Assembly (NCBI GenBank): GCA_027460465.1
Contig: JAPZAV010000174.1
Coordinates: 1 to 42,472 of the forward strand
Source: Candidatus Methanoperedens sp.
Lineage (GTDB): Archaea > Halobacteriota > Methanosarcinia > Methanosarcinales > Methanoperedenaceae
Direction of reading: 5' to 3'
DNA length: 42,472 bases
The notes beneath the pieces were generated by a model. That model was not told the origin of the DNA, did no database searches, and saw nothing but the letters and a program-made list of their open reading frames with translations. The translations under genes and the position numbers were made by a program. This document shows positions 23,505 through 31,096 of this stretch, in pieces (position 1 is the stretch's first letter; each line of letters starts with the position of its first letter).

Positions 23505-24965
23505 ATGAAAAAAGAAAAAGGCAAGCTTGAGGTACTGCTTAGCAGACCTAAAGAGAAATTATATGAACTTGAGAAATATCTCAAAATGATACTTGAGTCA
23601 TCCCTTGATGGAATAACTGTGGTGGATGAGCTGGGAAGTTTTGAATTCGGGAACGATTCGTTTTATAAGATAATCGGCTGGCCGAGGGAGGAAATAATCG
23701 GCCAGAACTTCATGAAAATGATCCCGGAAGATGCGAAAGAATCCGCGATGCGCCACTGGCAAAATGTTCAAAGTGATCATGGAGGACCCCATGAGATCAA
23801 AATAAAAACACAACATGGTGAAATAAAATATCTCCATGTGTCGAGTTCATTGACAGAAATCGGAGGTGAGATGAAAGTGGTGGCTATTGTTCATGATATC
23901 TCTGAAAAAAAGACGCTTGAAATAAAGCTTAGAGAATCTATGGAAAGATACAGGGATCTCTTTGAGAACGCAATCGTCCCCATGTACGTTCTCGATGCTG
24001 AGGGATACGTTTTGCAGATGAACAAAGCCGGGATTCAGATACTCGGGTGTACTGAAGAAGAAGTCATCGGCACGAACATATTTCAATGGCTCACACCAGA
24101 GAGCCGAAAAATCGGCAGACTGAACCAGAAAAAGAAACTTTCAGGCGAACCCGTGGACCAGCCGGTGACCCTTGAGATAATCAATAAGCATGGAGAGCAG
24201 CGATGGGTTGAGATAGAAACAAGCGACCTCAGAGGCGATGGCAGGATAAAAGAAGTGCATGGCATAGCCAAGGATATAACTGAAAAAAAGAGACTGGAAG
24301 AAGAACTGAGAAGATCCGAGGCACGATACAGGGACCTGTTTGAGAATGCGATCGTCCCCATGTATATACTCGATACCAGAGGTAACATCTTTAAAATAAA
24401 TAAGGTCGGATCCCGGATGCTCGGCTGTGCAGAGGATGAGGCTATTAACACCAACATGTCAAAATGGCTCACACCAGCAAGCCTTGAAATGGTAAGAGAG
24501 CGCCAGGAAAAATTATTCTCAGAAAAAAATGTGAGTCCAGCAGCCGTCATTGAGTTCGTAAGCAAAAATGGTGAACACAGATGGGCAGAAATAACATCAA
24601 GGGTCATCAAAGATGGCGACAGGATGATAGAAATCCACGGCATTGGAAGGGATATTACTGAGAATATAATGCTGAAACAACAGATAAAGAAATCCAATAA
24701 AACGCTGAAACTCCTGTGCTATCTGATCGAGGGAACGCGCGGGGGAAAGACCCGCGCATTGATCTTAAAACATCTTTCTGAACGATCGTATAATGCGCAC
24801 CAATTGGCAGTGATCCTGAATATAGATTATAAGACTTCCAGGCATCATCTTGATGTTTTAGTAAAAAATGGAATAATCAGTATGAAGAGGAATGGAAGAA
24901 GCAGTGCGATATATTTTCTTTCAAAGAATGTTGCAGAAAGTCTGTATTCTTTTCAGGATGTCTGA
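23505..24965 (+). CDS. Triple-PAS sensor with C-terminal winged-helix domain
   Basis: A 486-residue one-component sensor. PAS1 spans about 27-140, PAS2 about 147-262, PAS3 about 273-390; each ends with the PAC-type D-I-[ST]-E motif (HDISEKK, KDITEKK, RDITENI). PAS2 and PAS3 are near copies: both begin RYRDLFENAIVPMY and contain the WLTP motif, so they stem from a recent internal duplication. The C-terminal 90 residues form an ArsR-like winged helix (ALILKHLSERSYNAHQLAVILNIDYKTSRHHLDVLVKNGIIS). No histidine kinase domain is present, so the signal probably acts directly on DNA binding. The ligand is unknown. Confidence 0.85.
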   Translation: MKKEKGKLEVLLSRPKEKLYELEKYLKMILESSLDGITVVDELGSFEFGNDSFYKIIGWPREEIIGQNFMKMIPEDAKESAMRHWQNVQSDHGGPHEIKIKTQHGEIKYLHVSSSLTEIGGEMKVVAIVHDISEKKTLEIKLRESMERYRDLFENAIVPMYVLDAEGYVLQMNKAGIQILGCTEEEVIGTNIFQWLTPESRKIGRLNQKKKLSGEPVDQPVTLEIINKHGEQRWVEIETSDLRGDGRIKEVHGIAKDITEKKRLEEELRRSEARYRDLFENAIVPMYILDTRGNIFKINKVGSRMLGCAEDEAINTNMSKWLTPASLEMVRERQEKLFSEKNVSPAAVIEFVSKNGEHRWAEITSRVIKDGDRMIEIHGIGRDITENIMLKQQIKKSNKTLKLLCYLIEGTRGGKTRALILKHLSERSYNAHQLAVILNIDYKTSRHHLDVLVKNGIISMKRNGRSSAIYFLSKNVAESLYSFQDV

Positions 24966-24975
24966 ACCAGACCAT

Positions 24976-25113
24976 TCACTCTAACAGGCGGCTGAAATCA
25001 AAAGGTTCAACATTCTTTTTCAGGCTGGCTTTATCTATGGGTTTGAAATTGGGATCTCTGCCTTTTCCAAGTGTCTGAAAGATTTTATCTTCTGTGACTT
25101 CGAGAATATTCAA
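24976..25113 (-). CDS. Possible 45-residue protein with TTG start
   Basis: An open frame beginning with TTG at 25113, eight bases after a GGTGG ribosome-binding-like site, and ending at 24976. The product would begin NILEVTEDKIFQTLGKGRD and end with VEPFDFSRLLE; it looks like an ordinary soluble peptide but matches nothing I recognise. An in-frame GTG three codons upstream is another start. It lies tail to tail with the PAS sensor. Its reality is uncertain, as both the start codon and the size are weak evidence. Confidence 0.3.
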   Translation of the reverse strand: MNILEVTEDKIFQTLGKGRDPNFKPIDKASLKKNVEPFDFSRLLE

Positions 25114-25346
25114 AATTGCCACCACCTTTTATAATAACCTTCATGTAGATAAAATTATGTTTTTATTCATCAAAAAGTCTTTATACCATTAATTCAGAGC
25201 AAGGGTTTGGCCTTTGCAGCAAAAGATACCACCACCACTCCCCAACCCACTTTTCTTCCTTTTCTGCAAAGGCTTCTAATTTTCCAATATTTAAATTGTT
25301 TTCCCCGAACTTTACCCAAATACCTGCCTGCAAAAAGATAGGGAAT
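25114..25346. other. Intergenic region holding the second small-RNA candidate
   Basis: About 230 bases of AT-rich sequence without a convincing reading frame. It contains a plus-strand TATA box (TTTATACC, 25180-25187) and the hairpin element at 25210-25273, followed by T-rich sequence that could end transcription. Confidence 0.6.
25210..25273 (+). ncRNA. Candidate small RNA with C-rich loop (copy 2)
   Basis: A perfect ten-base stem, GCCTTTGCAG (25210-25219) with CTGCAAAGGC (25264-25273), encloses a 44-base loop containing a CCACCACCACTCCCCAACCC run. A TATA box TTTATACC at 25180-25187, preceded by an A/G-rich BRE-like AAAAAG, predicts transcription starting at about 25210, the first stem base. 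The T-rich TTCTAATTTTCC after the stem could act as terminator. The locus at 8575-8629 has the same order of TATA box, stem and C-rich loop and shares the core CCACTCCCCAACC (here 25235-25247). The stems differ in sequence, so the pairing rather than the bases is kept. Function and size are inference. Confidence 0.5.
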
Positions 25347-25553
25347 TCACAATTCCCTTACTATGTGGATATTCGAGAACGGTATATAGTGTTTCTTTCC
25401 CGCTTGCTCTCCTTCAAGCGGGTAGAACACAAGATACTGGTCAGCGTGTTTTATCTCAATGACATTCGCGCTTGTGACCCAACTATCGAAAGTTGTTTTA
25501 CCATCTTCGCTAACATATCTTCTGGATTCGATTACATATTTTCTATCTATCAT
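25347..25553 (-). CDS. Small hypothetical protein
   Basis: A 68-residue soluble protein with an all-beta look: DRKYVIESRRYVSEDG, SWVTSANVIEIKHADQYLVFYPLEG and HYIPFSNIHIVREL read as successive strands. I do not recognise the family. The ATG at 25553 is chosen over 25565 because a TATA-like TTTTAAAG near 25588 puts the transcript start at about 25561 and GAGGCAGG precedes the chosen ATG. It follows the ECF transporter operon on the same strand but has its own promoter. Confidence 0.55.
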   Translation of the reverse strand: MIDRKYVIESRRYVSEDGKTTFDSWVTSANVIEIKHADQYLVFYPLEGEQAGKKHYIPFSNIHIVREL

Positions 25554-25603
25554 AACCTGCCTCATTTATTATGATGGATTTCAGACTTTAAAAGCACTTC
25601 TGG

Positions 25604-26419
25604 CTATAAAAAATTTAAGCTAATCTGTGCCAGGATTATGATGCAAAAGGTCAGCACAAGCACGAACACATCGGGAATACTGAATTTTTTCCTGCTCACG
25701 TACACATGCGCATCAGCGCTATAACCCCTGCAGAGCATGCTCTGATACGTTCTTTCGCCCTGCTCGTATGATCGGATGAAGAGCGAACTTATGGTATAGC
25801 CGATCTGTTCCAGTGTCCATCTGCGGGTAACATTCTTGTTCCATATATCAAAGCACCTGGTCTTCTGTGCAGTCCTGATTCTTCCGAGCATGTTCCAGAA
25901 AACAAAGAGGTAGCGTACCATCATCGTGAAAAGGAGAGCGAGTTCTTTTGGCAGACCAAGACGTCTTGCAGAAGCAACGAAATCGCTCAGCGATGTCGTG
26001 GAAGAAAGAAGGATCACCGCTGTTATGCACACCACGAACTTGGCAAAGATGCTGGCACCGAAGAGCATGCCTTCACGTGTCATTTCCAGTCCTAAAGGAA
26101 GGGTATAGAGCACAGTGAAGTCAGAAAAGAAGGGCTGCCTGATGAACGGCTGGAAAACAGCTATTCCGAAGCCGAAAGGAAGAGCTATCATGAACCTGAA
26201 CACGAGGTATGAAAAACCGAGCCTTGCGAACAAAATAAGCACAAGAAGATAGGCTTCTATCAAACCGAGTTTCAGGAAATTGAGAACATCAGCGCGGGGA
26301 AGTGCTACTGCATAGATAATGATCGCAAGGGTTATCAGGATCTTGATCCTTCCATCAATACGATGCACAGGAGACTTCTTGTAGGTCTCGCGCTCTATAT
26401 CACCCAGTGTCAGATGCAT
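25604..26419 (-). CDS. ECF transporter transmembrane (T) component, CbiQ/NikQ type
   Basis: A 271-residue membrane protein that couples the metal-binding subunit to the ATPase. Several membrane helices are visible (about 28-45, 50-70, 75-92, 115-140, 245-268), and the two cytoplasmic coupling motifs contain the typical A-R-[RG] signature: SARRLGLP and MLCRGYSAD. The gene overlaps the ATPase gene by 20 bases. Whether the carried metal is cobalt or nickel cannot be read from this subunit. Confidence 0.9.
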   Translation of the reverse strand: MHLTLGDIERETYKKSPVHRIDGRIKILITLAIIIYAVALPRADVLNFLKLGLIEAYLLVLILFARLGFSYLVFRFMIALPFGFGIAVFQPFIRQPFFSDFTVLYTLPLGLEMTREGMLFGASIFAKFVVCITAVILLSSTTSLSDFVASARRLGLPKELALLFTMMVRYLFVFWNMLGRIRTAQKTRCFDIWNKNVTRRWTLEQIGYTISSLFIRSYEQGERTYQSMLCRGYSADAHVYVSRKKFSIPDVFVLVLTFCIIILAQISLNFL

Positions 26420-27245
26420 TCTGTTTCACCACGCGCAAAAGCTCATCCCTTGCCTCTTCCAGTGTAAATTTGACATCCACTGGCACGCCTTCGTCCTGCA
26501 GCATCTCGAGAAGCTGGGCCACAAGCGGCAGGCGCAGATGGGTTTTTCTAATAAGTTCATCTGTCGCGAATATCTTCTGAGGCGAGCCATCGCCTATGAT
26601 CCTTCCGGAGGACATTATGCATACCCTGTCTGCAAGCAAAGGTACTATGTCCACCTCGTGGGTCGCTGTAATTATCGTTATCCCCAGGTACCTGTTCATC
26701 TCGTTTATCAGCCAGATCAGGCGCATCGCTCCTCCTGGATCAAGTCCGGCTGTTGGTTCATCAAGCACCAGAACCTCTGGTTGCATCGCAAGTATGCCTG
26801 CAATCGCGACCTTCTTTTTCTCGCCTGCGCTGAGATGATGCGGCGCCCTCTCCTCGAAACCAGTGAGCCGCACTGTTTCCAATGCTTCAATCACGCGCTT
26901 TTCCACGACCTCCTGCGGAAGACCCAGGTTCACGGGTCCGAATGCCACATCCTGCTTCACAGTGGGAGCAAAAATCTGGTCATCCGGGTCCTGGAAAACA
27001 ACGCCCACGGTCTTCCTGACTTTCAGTATGTTCCTGTCTGTTACTGGCTCACCTTTGATCAAAACCTCACCGGTTGTCGGTCTCAGTATTCCGTTAAAAT
27101 GTTTGAAAAGCGTTGATTTGCCCGCTCCATTTGCTCCTATGATCGCTATCCTTTCTCCAGGTTTTGCAGCGAAGTTGACATTGTTGAGCGCTTTGATCTT
27201 CCCTCTGTAGACATGGGTGAGGTCACGTGTTTCGATTATATTCAT
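26400..27245 (-). CDS. ECF transporter ATP-binding protein, CbiO/NikO type
   Basis: A 281-residue ABC ATPase. Walker A is GANGAGKST (37-45), the Q-loop FQDPDDQIF (85-93) is typical of metal ECF ATPases, the signature is LSAGE (138-142), Walker B LVLDEP (159-164), and the switch histidine is in TATHEVD. It overlaps both neighbours: the membrane T component by 20 bases and the substrate-binding component by 23. One ATPase gene suggests a homodimer. Confidence 0.92.
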   Translation of the reverse strand: MNIIETRDLTHVYRGKIKALNNVNFAAKPGERIAIIGANGAGKSTLFKHFNGILRPTTGEVLIKGEPVTDRNILKVRKTVGVVFQDPDDQIFAPTVKQDVAFGPVNLGLPQEVVEKRVIEALETVRLTGFEERAPHHLSAGEKKKVAIAGILAMQPEVLVLDEPTAGLDPGGAMRLIWLINEMNRYLGITIITATHEVDIVPLLADRVCIMSSGRIIGDGSPQKIFATDELIRKTHLRLPLVAQLLEMLQDEGVPVDVKFTLEEARDELLRVVKQNASDTG

Positions 27246-28182
27246 CTCGTCCCTTTTTCAGAATTTTAATAATGCCCAGCCATATTATCATTATTGCAGC
27301 CAGTCCAAGAACGATGGCTGCCACTTCACCTGTTTTGCCCATACCAGGTATCGAGTAACCAGTGAAAAGAGGCTGTATCGGTAAAACCACATCGCCTATG
27401 CTTTCTTTTATGACCATGCTCGCTGTCTGTTGAAGACCATCAGGGTTGCTTGAAGCAAGGAAAGGCGCTGCGATCGCAAGTCCCAGAAACGCGAAAAAAC
27501 ATGCTGCTGCAACCTTTACCGTGCTGACCTTCGAGTGAACGTCCTCTGAGACTATGTCAGGGCGGGCTCTGACTATGGCGCCAAAGACTATTACCGTGAT
27601 GAGCCCTTCTCCAATTCCAGCCACGCCCTGGAAAATGCCCATGAGAGCCACGCCCTGCTTTAATGGGAATGTCCCTGCAAGCCAGAGCTCGAATGCGAGT
27701 GCGATTGCAGGTGCGATCATGCTGATCCAGGCACCTGCGAATAAAGCGACTGGCTGCTTTACTGAAAGCTTCCTGAAGCCGATGAAGCTGTAGTATCCCA
27801 GGAACCCGCCTATGATCCCCATGTTCATTATATTTGCTCCCATGGCAGTAATCCCACCGTCGCCAAAAAGTGACTGCACTCCAAGCACAAGCGTTATCAG
27901 CAGAACCGCAGCCCAGGGACTTGCGAATATGATCGCTGCGAGCGCTGCCCCCACAATATGCCAGCTCACACCACCCAGCATGGGTATGGGAATGACCAGA
28001 TTCGCTGCAATATTGATGGTCTGGAGCACGAACATGCCTGCTGCAAGTACTCCGAATAGCGGGATCATGTTCTCTTTCATGTCGCTGCGCGCCCATTTTA
28101 TCGATCGCGCTATGAAAACTATTGCTATTATCCAGTAAATGGCAGTCTGTTCAAGAGGGATATATCCATCCGGGATGTGCAT
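27223..28182 (-). CDS. ECF substrate-binding membrane protein, CbiM/NikM fused to a PDGLE (CbiN/NikN-like) domain
   Basis: A 319-residue metal-binding component. The N terminus MHIPDG is the family hallmark: the amino group and His2 insert into the membrane and hold the metal. About seven helices form the CbiM/NikM core (to about 210); the rest (about 220-319) is an N-component with two helices and the SSNPDGLQ form of the PDGLE motif. Thus M and N are fused. A strong ribosome-binding site (AGGAGG) precedes the ATG. The operator just upstream resembles NikR sites, which argues for nickel, needed for cofactor F430 and CO dehydrogenase, rather than cobalt. Confidence 0.88.
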   Translation of the reverse strand: MHIPDGYIPLEQTAIYWIIAIVFIARSIKWARSDMKENMIPLFGVLAAGMFVLQTINIAANLVIPIPMLGGVSWHIVGAALAAIIFASPWAAVLLITLVLGVQSLFGDGGITAMGANIMNMGIIGGFLGYYSFIGFRKLSVKQPVALFAGAWISMIAPAIALAFELWLAGTFPLKQGVALMGIFQGVAGIGEGLITVIVFGAIVRARPDIVSEDVHSKVSTVKVAAACFFAFLGLAIAAPFLASSNPDGLQQTASMVIKESIGDVVLPIQPLFTGYSIPGMGKTGEVAAIVLGLAAIMIIWLGIIKILKKGRDEYNRNT

Positions 28183-28216
28183 TATTTAAACCTCCTAAAT
28201 TAAGAATTAATATATA

Positions 28217-28244
28217 GTATTACGAAATTATAAATTCGTAACAT
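28217..28244 (-). promoter_or_regulatory. NikR-like operator at the metal transporter promoter
   Basis: GTATTAC (28217-28223) and GTAACAT (28238-28244) are half-sites separated by 14 bases. From memory, archaeal NikR sites follow GTGTTAC-N13/14-GTAACAC, so both halves deviate at one or two positions. The inner bases extend the dyad (TTACGAA and TTCGTAA). The site abuts the minus-strand TATA element (ACTATATATTAA, plus 28208-28219) of the transporter operon, a position suited to repression. No nikR gene is in the window. Confidence 0.5.
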
Positions 28245-28293
28245 TCAGCAATCTCTAATAAATCATTAAGGTATATGTAGTTTTTGATAAAAG

Positions 28294-28367
28294 CGCCCCG
28301 ACTGGGATTTGAACCCAGGTCTAAGACTCCGCAGGCCTCAAGGATATCCGAACTACCCCATCGGGGC
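28294..28367 (-). tRNA. tRNA-Arg (anticodon GCG)
   Basis: Read on the minus strand, acceptor GCCCCGA pairs with TCGGGGC (plus 28361-28367 and 28295-28301), with discriminator G at 28294. The T arm is CTGGG-TTCAAAT-CCCAG. The anticodon stem GAGGC/GTCTT (with two G-T pairs) encloses CTGCGGA, giving anticodon GCG for CGC codons. The D arm is a little irregular but the overall fold is clear. CCA is not encoded. Confidence 0.9.
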
Positions 28368-28399
28368 TCGGCTCAAAATTCATCTCTTACCTATTAAGG

Positions 28400-28858
28400 T
28401 TATGGATGCATTTTCTGTTCGAGTTCCAGCAGCCTGATTTTTATGTCCACTCCTGCTGAAAATCCGCCCATCCCGTTTCTTGCCACCACTCTGTGACATG
28501 GGATAACTATGGGGGCTGGATTGATCGCAAGCGCCCTCCCCACTGCGCGAAAAGCCCTGCTGCCTATCCTTTCTGCAAGCTCTGAGTATGTGACCGTTCT
28601 CCCGTAACTGATATTTCGTGCTTCACTGAGCACCTTCTGCGCAAAAGGCGAGAGTCCTGATAAGTCCACAGCACATGAAAAATCGGTTCTCTTTCCCTTG
28701 AAATACTCATCAAGTTCAAAGCTGGCTGTTCTTGTTTTTTTCTCTTTCAATCTTTCTTTGCTCTTAATGAATCGAACACAACGCAGCTCTGATCCATACC
28801 CGATCTCGATATAGCAGCCAATTGCCTCTGCAAAAATGATATCGTTTGCTTTCATCAT
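28400..28858 (-). CDS. ogt: Methylated-DNA-[protein]-cysteine S-methyltransferase
   Basis: Repairs O6-alkylguanine by moving the alkyl group to its own cysteine, a single-use reaction. The catalytic motif is VIPCHRVV, with the active cysteine near residue 121, followed by the glycine-rich GGFSAGVDIKIRLLELE. The upstream DNA-binding part SYGRTVTYSELAERIGSRAFRAVGRALAINP contains the recognition helix and arginine finger. The ATG at 28858 overlaps the stop of the UspA gene (ATGATGA); the adjacent ATG at 28855 is equally possible. The two genes form an operon. Confidence 0.92.
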   Translation of the reverse strand: MMKANDIIFAEAIGCYIEIGYGSELRCVRFIKSKERLKEKKTRTASFELDEYFKGKRTDFSCAVDLSGLSPFAQKVLSEARNISYGRTVTYSELAERIGSRAFRAVGRALAINPAPIVIPCHRVVARNGMGGFSAGVDIKIRLLELEQKMHP

Positions 28859-29340
28859 CTGACACACAGAACAGGTATAGAGAGGGAGGTTATCAGCTTA
28901 TCGGTCACGCTTCCCAGCTTCAGCTTCTTAAAACCTGACTTTCCGTGGGAGGAAATCACGATGAGATCGATTTTTTCTTTCTCGACCACATCAATAAGGA
29001 TATTTAACACCGAATCACTGGAAATATTCCCTTCCCTGAGGACGCTTTTGACATTTATTTCGTGTCTGTCTACAGCACTTTTTAAAATACCATGGTAATT
29101 CTCCATCAGGTACATCAAAGGGACATTTTTCACATCTTCAAACAGCTGTGGATTCATCTCTTCGATCCGTTTCTTGAAAAGGTTGTCATGATCTTTCAAT
29201 GAAAACACAGAAACAAGGATTATTTCTGCATTGTATTTATCTGCGAGACTGACCCCGTACCTGAGTGCGTTCTCAGAGAGTTTCGAACCATCGAGAGGAA
29301 TTAATATTTTTTTGAACTCATGAAGCTGCTCGTTTTCCAT
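28855..29340 (-). CDS. Universal stress protein (UspA family)
   Basis: A 161-residue single UspA domain. The N-terminal strand FKKILIPLDGSKLSENALRYG and the C-terminal nucleotide-binding segment ISSHGKSGFKKLKLGSVTDKLI, with its G-x2-G and G-S elements, indicate an ATP-binding member, ending with the usual IPVLCVR strand. It is translationally coupled to the DNA-repair methyltransferase downstream, an unusual pairing that suggests a shared stress response. Confidence 0.9.
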   Translation of the reverse strand: MENEQLHEFKKILIPLDGSKLSENALRYGVSLADKYNAEIILVSVFSLKDHDNLFKKRIEEMNPQLFEDVKNVPLMYLMENYHGILKSAVDRHEINVKSVLREGNISSDSVLNILIDVVEKEKIDLIVISSHGKSGFKKLKLGSVTDKLITSLSIPVLCVR

Positions 29341-29401
29341 TGAATGTTAATATTGTGGTTTATATAATAAAAATTAATCGCTCCAACCAAAGCATTTATC
29401 A

Positions 29402-29417
29402 GGTTTGTTACCAAACC
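29402..29417 (+). promoter_or_regulatory. Inverted repeat before the winged-helix regulator
   Basis: GGTTTG (29402-29407) and CAAACC (29412-29417) form a perfect inverted repeat with a four-base spacer, ending eight bases before the ATG at 29426. This placement over the likely transcript start suggests an autoregulatory operator for the DNA-binding protein encoded next to it. Confidence 0.4.
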
Positions 29418-29425
29418 TTATACTG

Positions 29426-29995
29426 ATGTCGCAGTACTATAATATCCTCACAGAAATGCTGAGTCAGAAGCAGATGTCAATAAGCAGCATAGCCAGGGAG
29501 CTAAAAAAAAGTGGCTATGAACAGCACAGGCTGATACTGACAGGATATCTTCGTGCGCTGCATGATCTCGGGTATCTTGAGGAAATAGACATACCGCCTT
29601 CAATAGTATATACCTTCAATGCAAACATGAAGCGTGATATCTACACTGTCCTGAAAGAGCGCCTGAAAGACATGGATGCATCAGAGAGGCTGGAAGTCGC
29701 GGTCTTTCTTCTTTCGACTCTGCTCCACAGACCAGTTTTCAGGTATGAACTTGAACTTCTAGGGATCGAAGCGCATAAAACAAAAAATGTAAAGGAATCA
29801 AGGGACGTTCGCCTCAAAGAGCACAGGGCAGCTGTTACACGCATAAAAATCCCGAATGATGACCCGGCGTATGAGATCAACGGGGATAACGGCGGTGTGC
29901 TCGCAAGAGGGAATGAGATCCTGGCAGATATCATAAATGATCTGATGAACCTTGAAGGATTGAAAGCAAAGTTTCAGCAGACAAAGCTCACCTGA
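29426..29995 (+). CDS. Archaeal winged-helix transcriptional regulator
   Basis: A 189-residue protein with an N-terminal winged-helix domain: YYNILTEMLSQKQMSISSIARELKKSGYEQHRLILTGYLRALHDLGYLEEIDIPPSIVYTF. A helical middle part (about 75-110) and a basic, disordered-looking segment (120-150) follow, then a helical end. No cofactor motif is visible. The ATG at 29426 is preferred to an upstream in-frame codon that would include the palindrome. It is followed 15 bases later by a nitroreductase gene, which it may control. Confidence 0.75.
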   Translation: MSQYYNILTEMLSQKQMSISSIARELKKSGYEQHRLILTGYLRALHDLGYLEEIDIPPSIVYTFNANMKRDIYTVLKERLKDMDASERLEVAVFLLSTLLHRPVFRYELELLGIEAHKTKNVKESRDVRLKEHRAAVTRIKIPNDDPAYEINGDNGGVLARGNEILADIINDLMNLEGLKAKFQQTKLT

Positions 29996-30010
29996 GCAAG
30001 GAGGTTGTTT

Positions 30011-30529
30011 ATGGAGTGCATGGAAGCCATCAAAGAGAGACGCTCTGTCAGAAGATTCAAAGATATCCCGATCGAAAAAAAAGTAATAGAGGAGCTGTTG
30101 AGCGCTGCGCAGATGGCACCATCTGCAGGCAATCTTCAGGCACGGGATTTTATCGTCGTTTCCAATAAGGTCACAAAACAAAAATTGACAGAAGCAGCGC
30201 TTGACCAGTCGTTCATCGCGCAGGCTCCTGCAGTAATCGTTGTAGTGGCGAATATAGAACGTTCATCCAGAATATACAAATCGCGAGGAGAGCTTTATGC
30301 GATCCAGGATGCAACAGCAGGATTGATGAACCTGCTCCTTGCTTCTCATTCCATGGGGCTTGCCGCATGCTGGGTCGGGGCTTTTGATGAATACGCTGTG
30401 AGTGAACTCCTGGGGCTTCCCTATAGAACAAAACCGATCGCTATCGTTCCTGTTGGATACCCTGATGAAAAACCATCTGCACCCCAGAGGATGAAGCTGG
30501 AAAAGGTGGTGCACTGGGAAACATGGTGA
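30011..30529 (+). CDS. Nitroreductase family FMN-dependent oxidoreductase
   Basis: A 172-residue nitroreductase. The N-terminal AIKERRSVRRFKDIPI is the classic FMN phosphate-binding segment; LLSAAQMAPSAGNLQARDFIVVS is the next signature, and LASHSMGLAACWVGAFDE and LPYRTKPIAIVPVGYPDE complete the fold. The ATG at 30011 follows AAGGAGG by six bases, which decides the start. The physiological substrate is unknown; such enzymes reduce nitro compounds, quinones or serve flavin-related dehydrogenation. Confidence 0.9.
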   Translation: MECMEAIKERRSVRRFKDIPIEKKVIEELLSAAQMAPSAGNLQARDFIVVSNKVTKQKLTEAALDQSFIAQAPAVIVVVANIERSSRIYKSRGELYAIQDATAGLMNLLLASHSMGLAACWVGAFDEYAVSELLGLPYRTKPIAIVPVGYPDEKPSAPQRMKLEKVVHWETW

Positions 30530-31096
30530 TCACTGCTCAACCTGTTCTATCCAGCTGATCCTGCCTGGCAGGAACTCTTCAGGAGTTTTCCCTTTTTTCA
30601 GTGATTCGATTATGGAAATAACAGATTTCACAACAGAGAGAAGCGGAGTATCGGTCGTATCGATCTCAAAAACCTTCCTGTTCCTTTCAACAGATTCCAC
30701 AAGGATCACATCCAGCGCCTCAGCGTTTGCATTTTCCTTTATCTTTTCATAGGAATACCTGTGCCTTTTGCCAAGGCGTTTTCTGAGAGCCACAGGAGAT
30801 GCGCGGAGAACGATCACTGCATCCGCTGGAAGAAAATGGGAGAGATGCCCTTCCATGATTATATCCATGCCCGGTCTTGTCTGTACAATTATCTGAACCA
30901 CCAGTTCCCTCAGCCTCTCCATATCAGCATCATAAGAGTCCCGCTTCTCATCCTTTCCAGTGTAGATCCTCTTTTCAAGGATGAGTTTGTTCAGGTTGAT
31001 GATGCTGTATTGCTTCCTGTATTTTGAATGCCCGCTTATGAAATCGCAGACGGTTGTTTTCCCGGTTCCAGGCGTGCCAGTGAGAGCGATTATCAT
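30530..31096 (-). CDS. AK6/Fap7-type adenylate kinase
   Basis: A 188-residue P-loop nucleotide kinase of the archaeal AK6 (hCINAP/Fap7) type. Walker A is GTPGTGKTT (7-15). Other landmarks are DMERLRELVVQ, IIMEGHLSHFLPADAVIVLRASP (with the Walker B-like strand) and LRKRLGKRHRY of the lid. Family members act in small-subunit ribosome maturation with uS11 as well as phosphorylating AMP. It begins four bases before the stop of hisC (overlapping ATGA), placing it at the end of an argD-hisC-AK6 operon. Confidence 0.9.
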   Translation of the reverse strand: MIIALTGTPGTGKTTVCDFISGHSKYRKQYSIINLNKLILEKRIYTGKDEKRDSYDADMERLRELVVQIIVQTRPGMDIIMEGHLSHFLPADAVIVLRASPVALRKRLGKRHRYSYEKIKENANAEALDVILVESVERNRKVFEIDTTDTPLLSVVKSVISIIESLKKGKTPEEFLPGRISWIEQVEQ

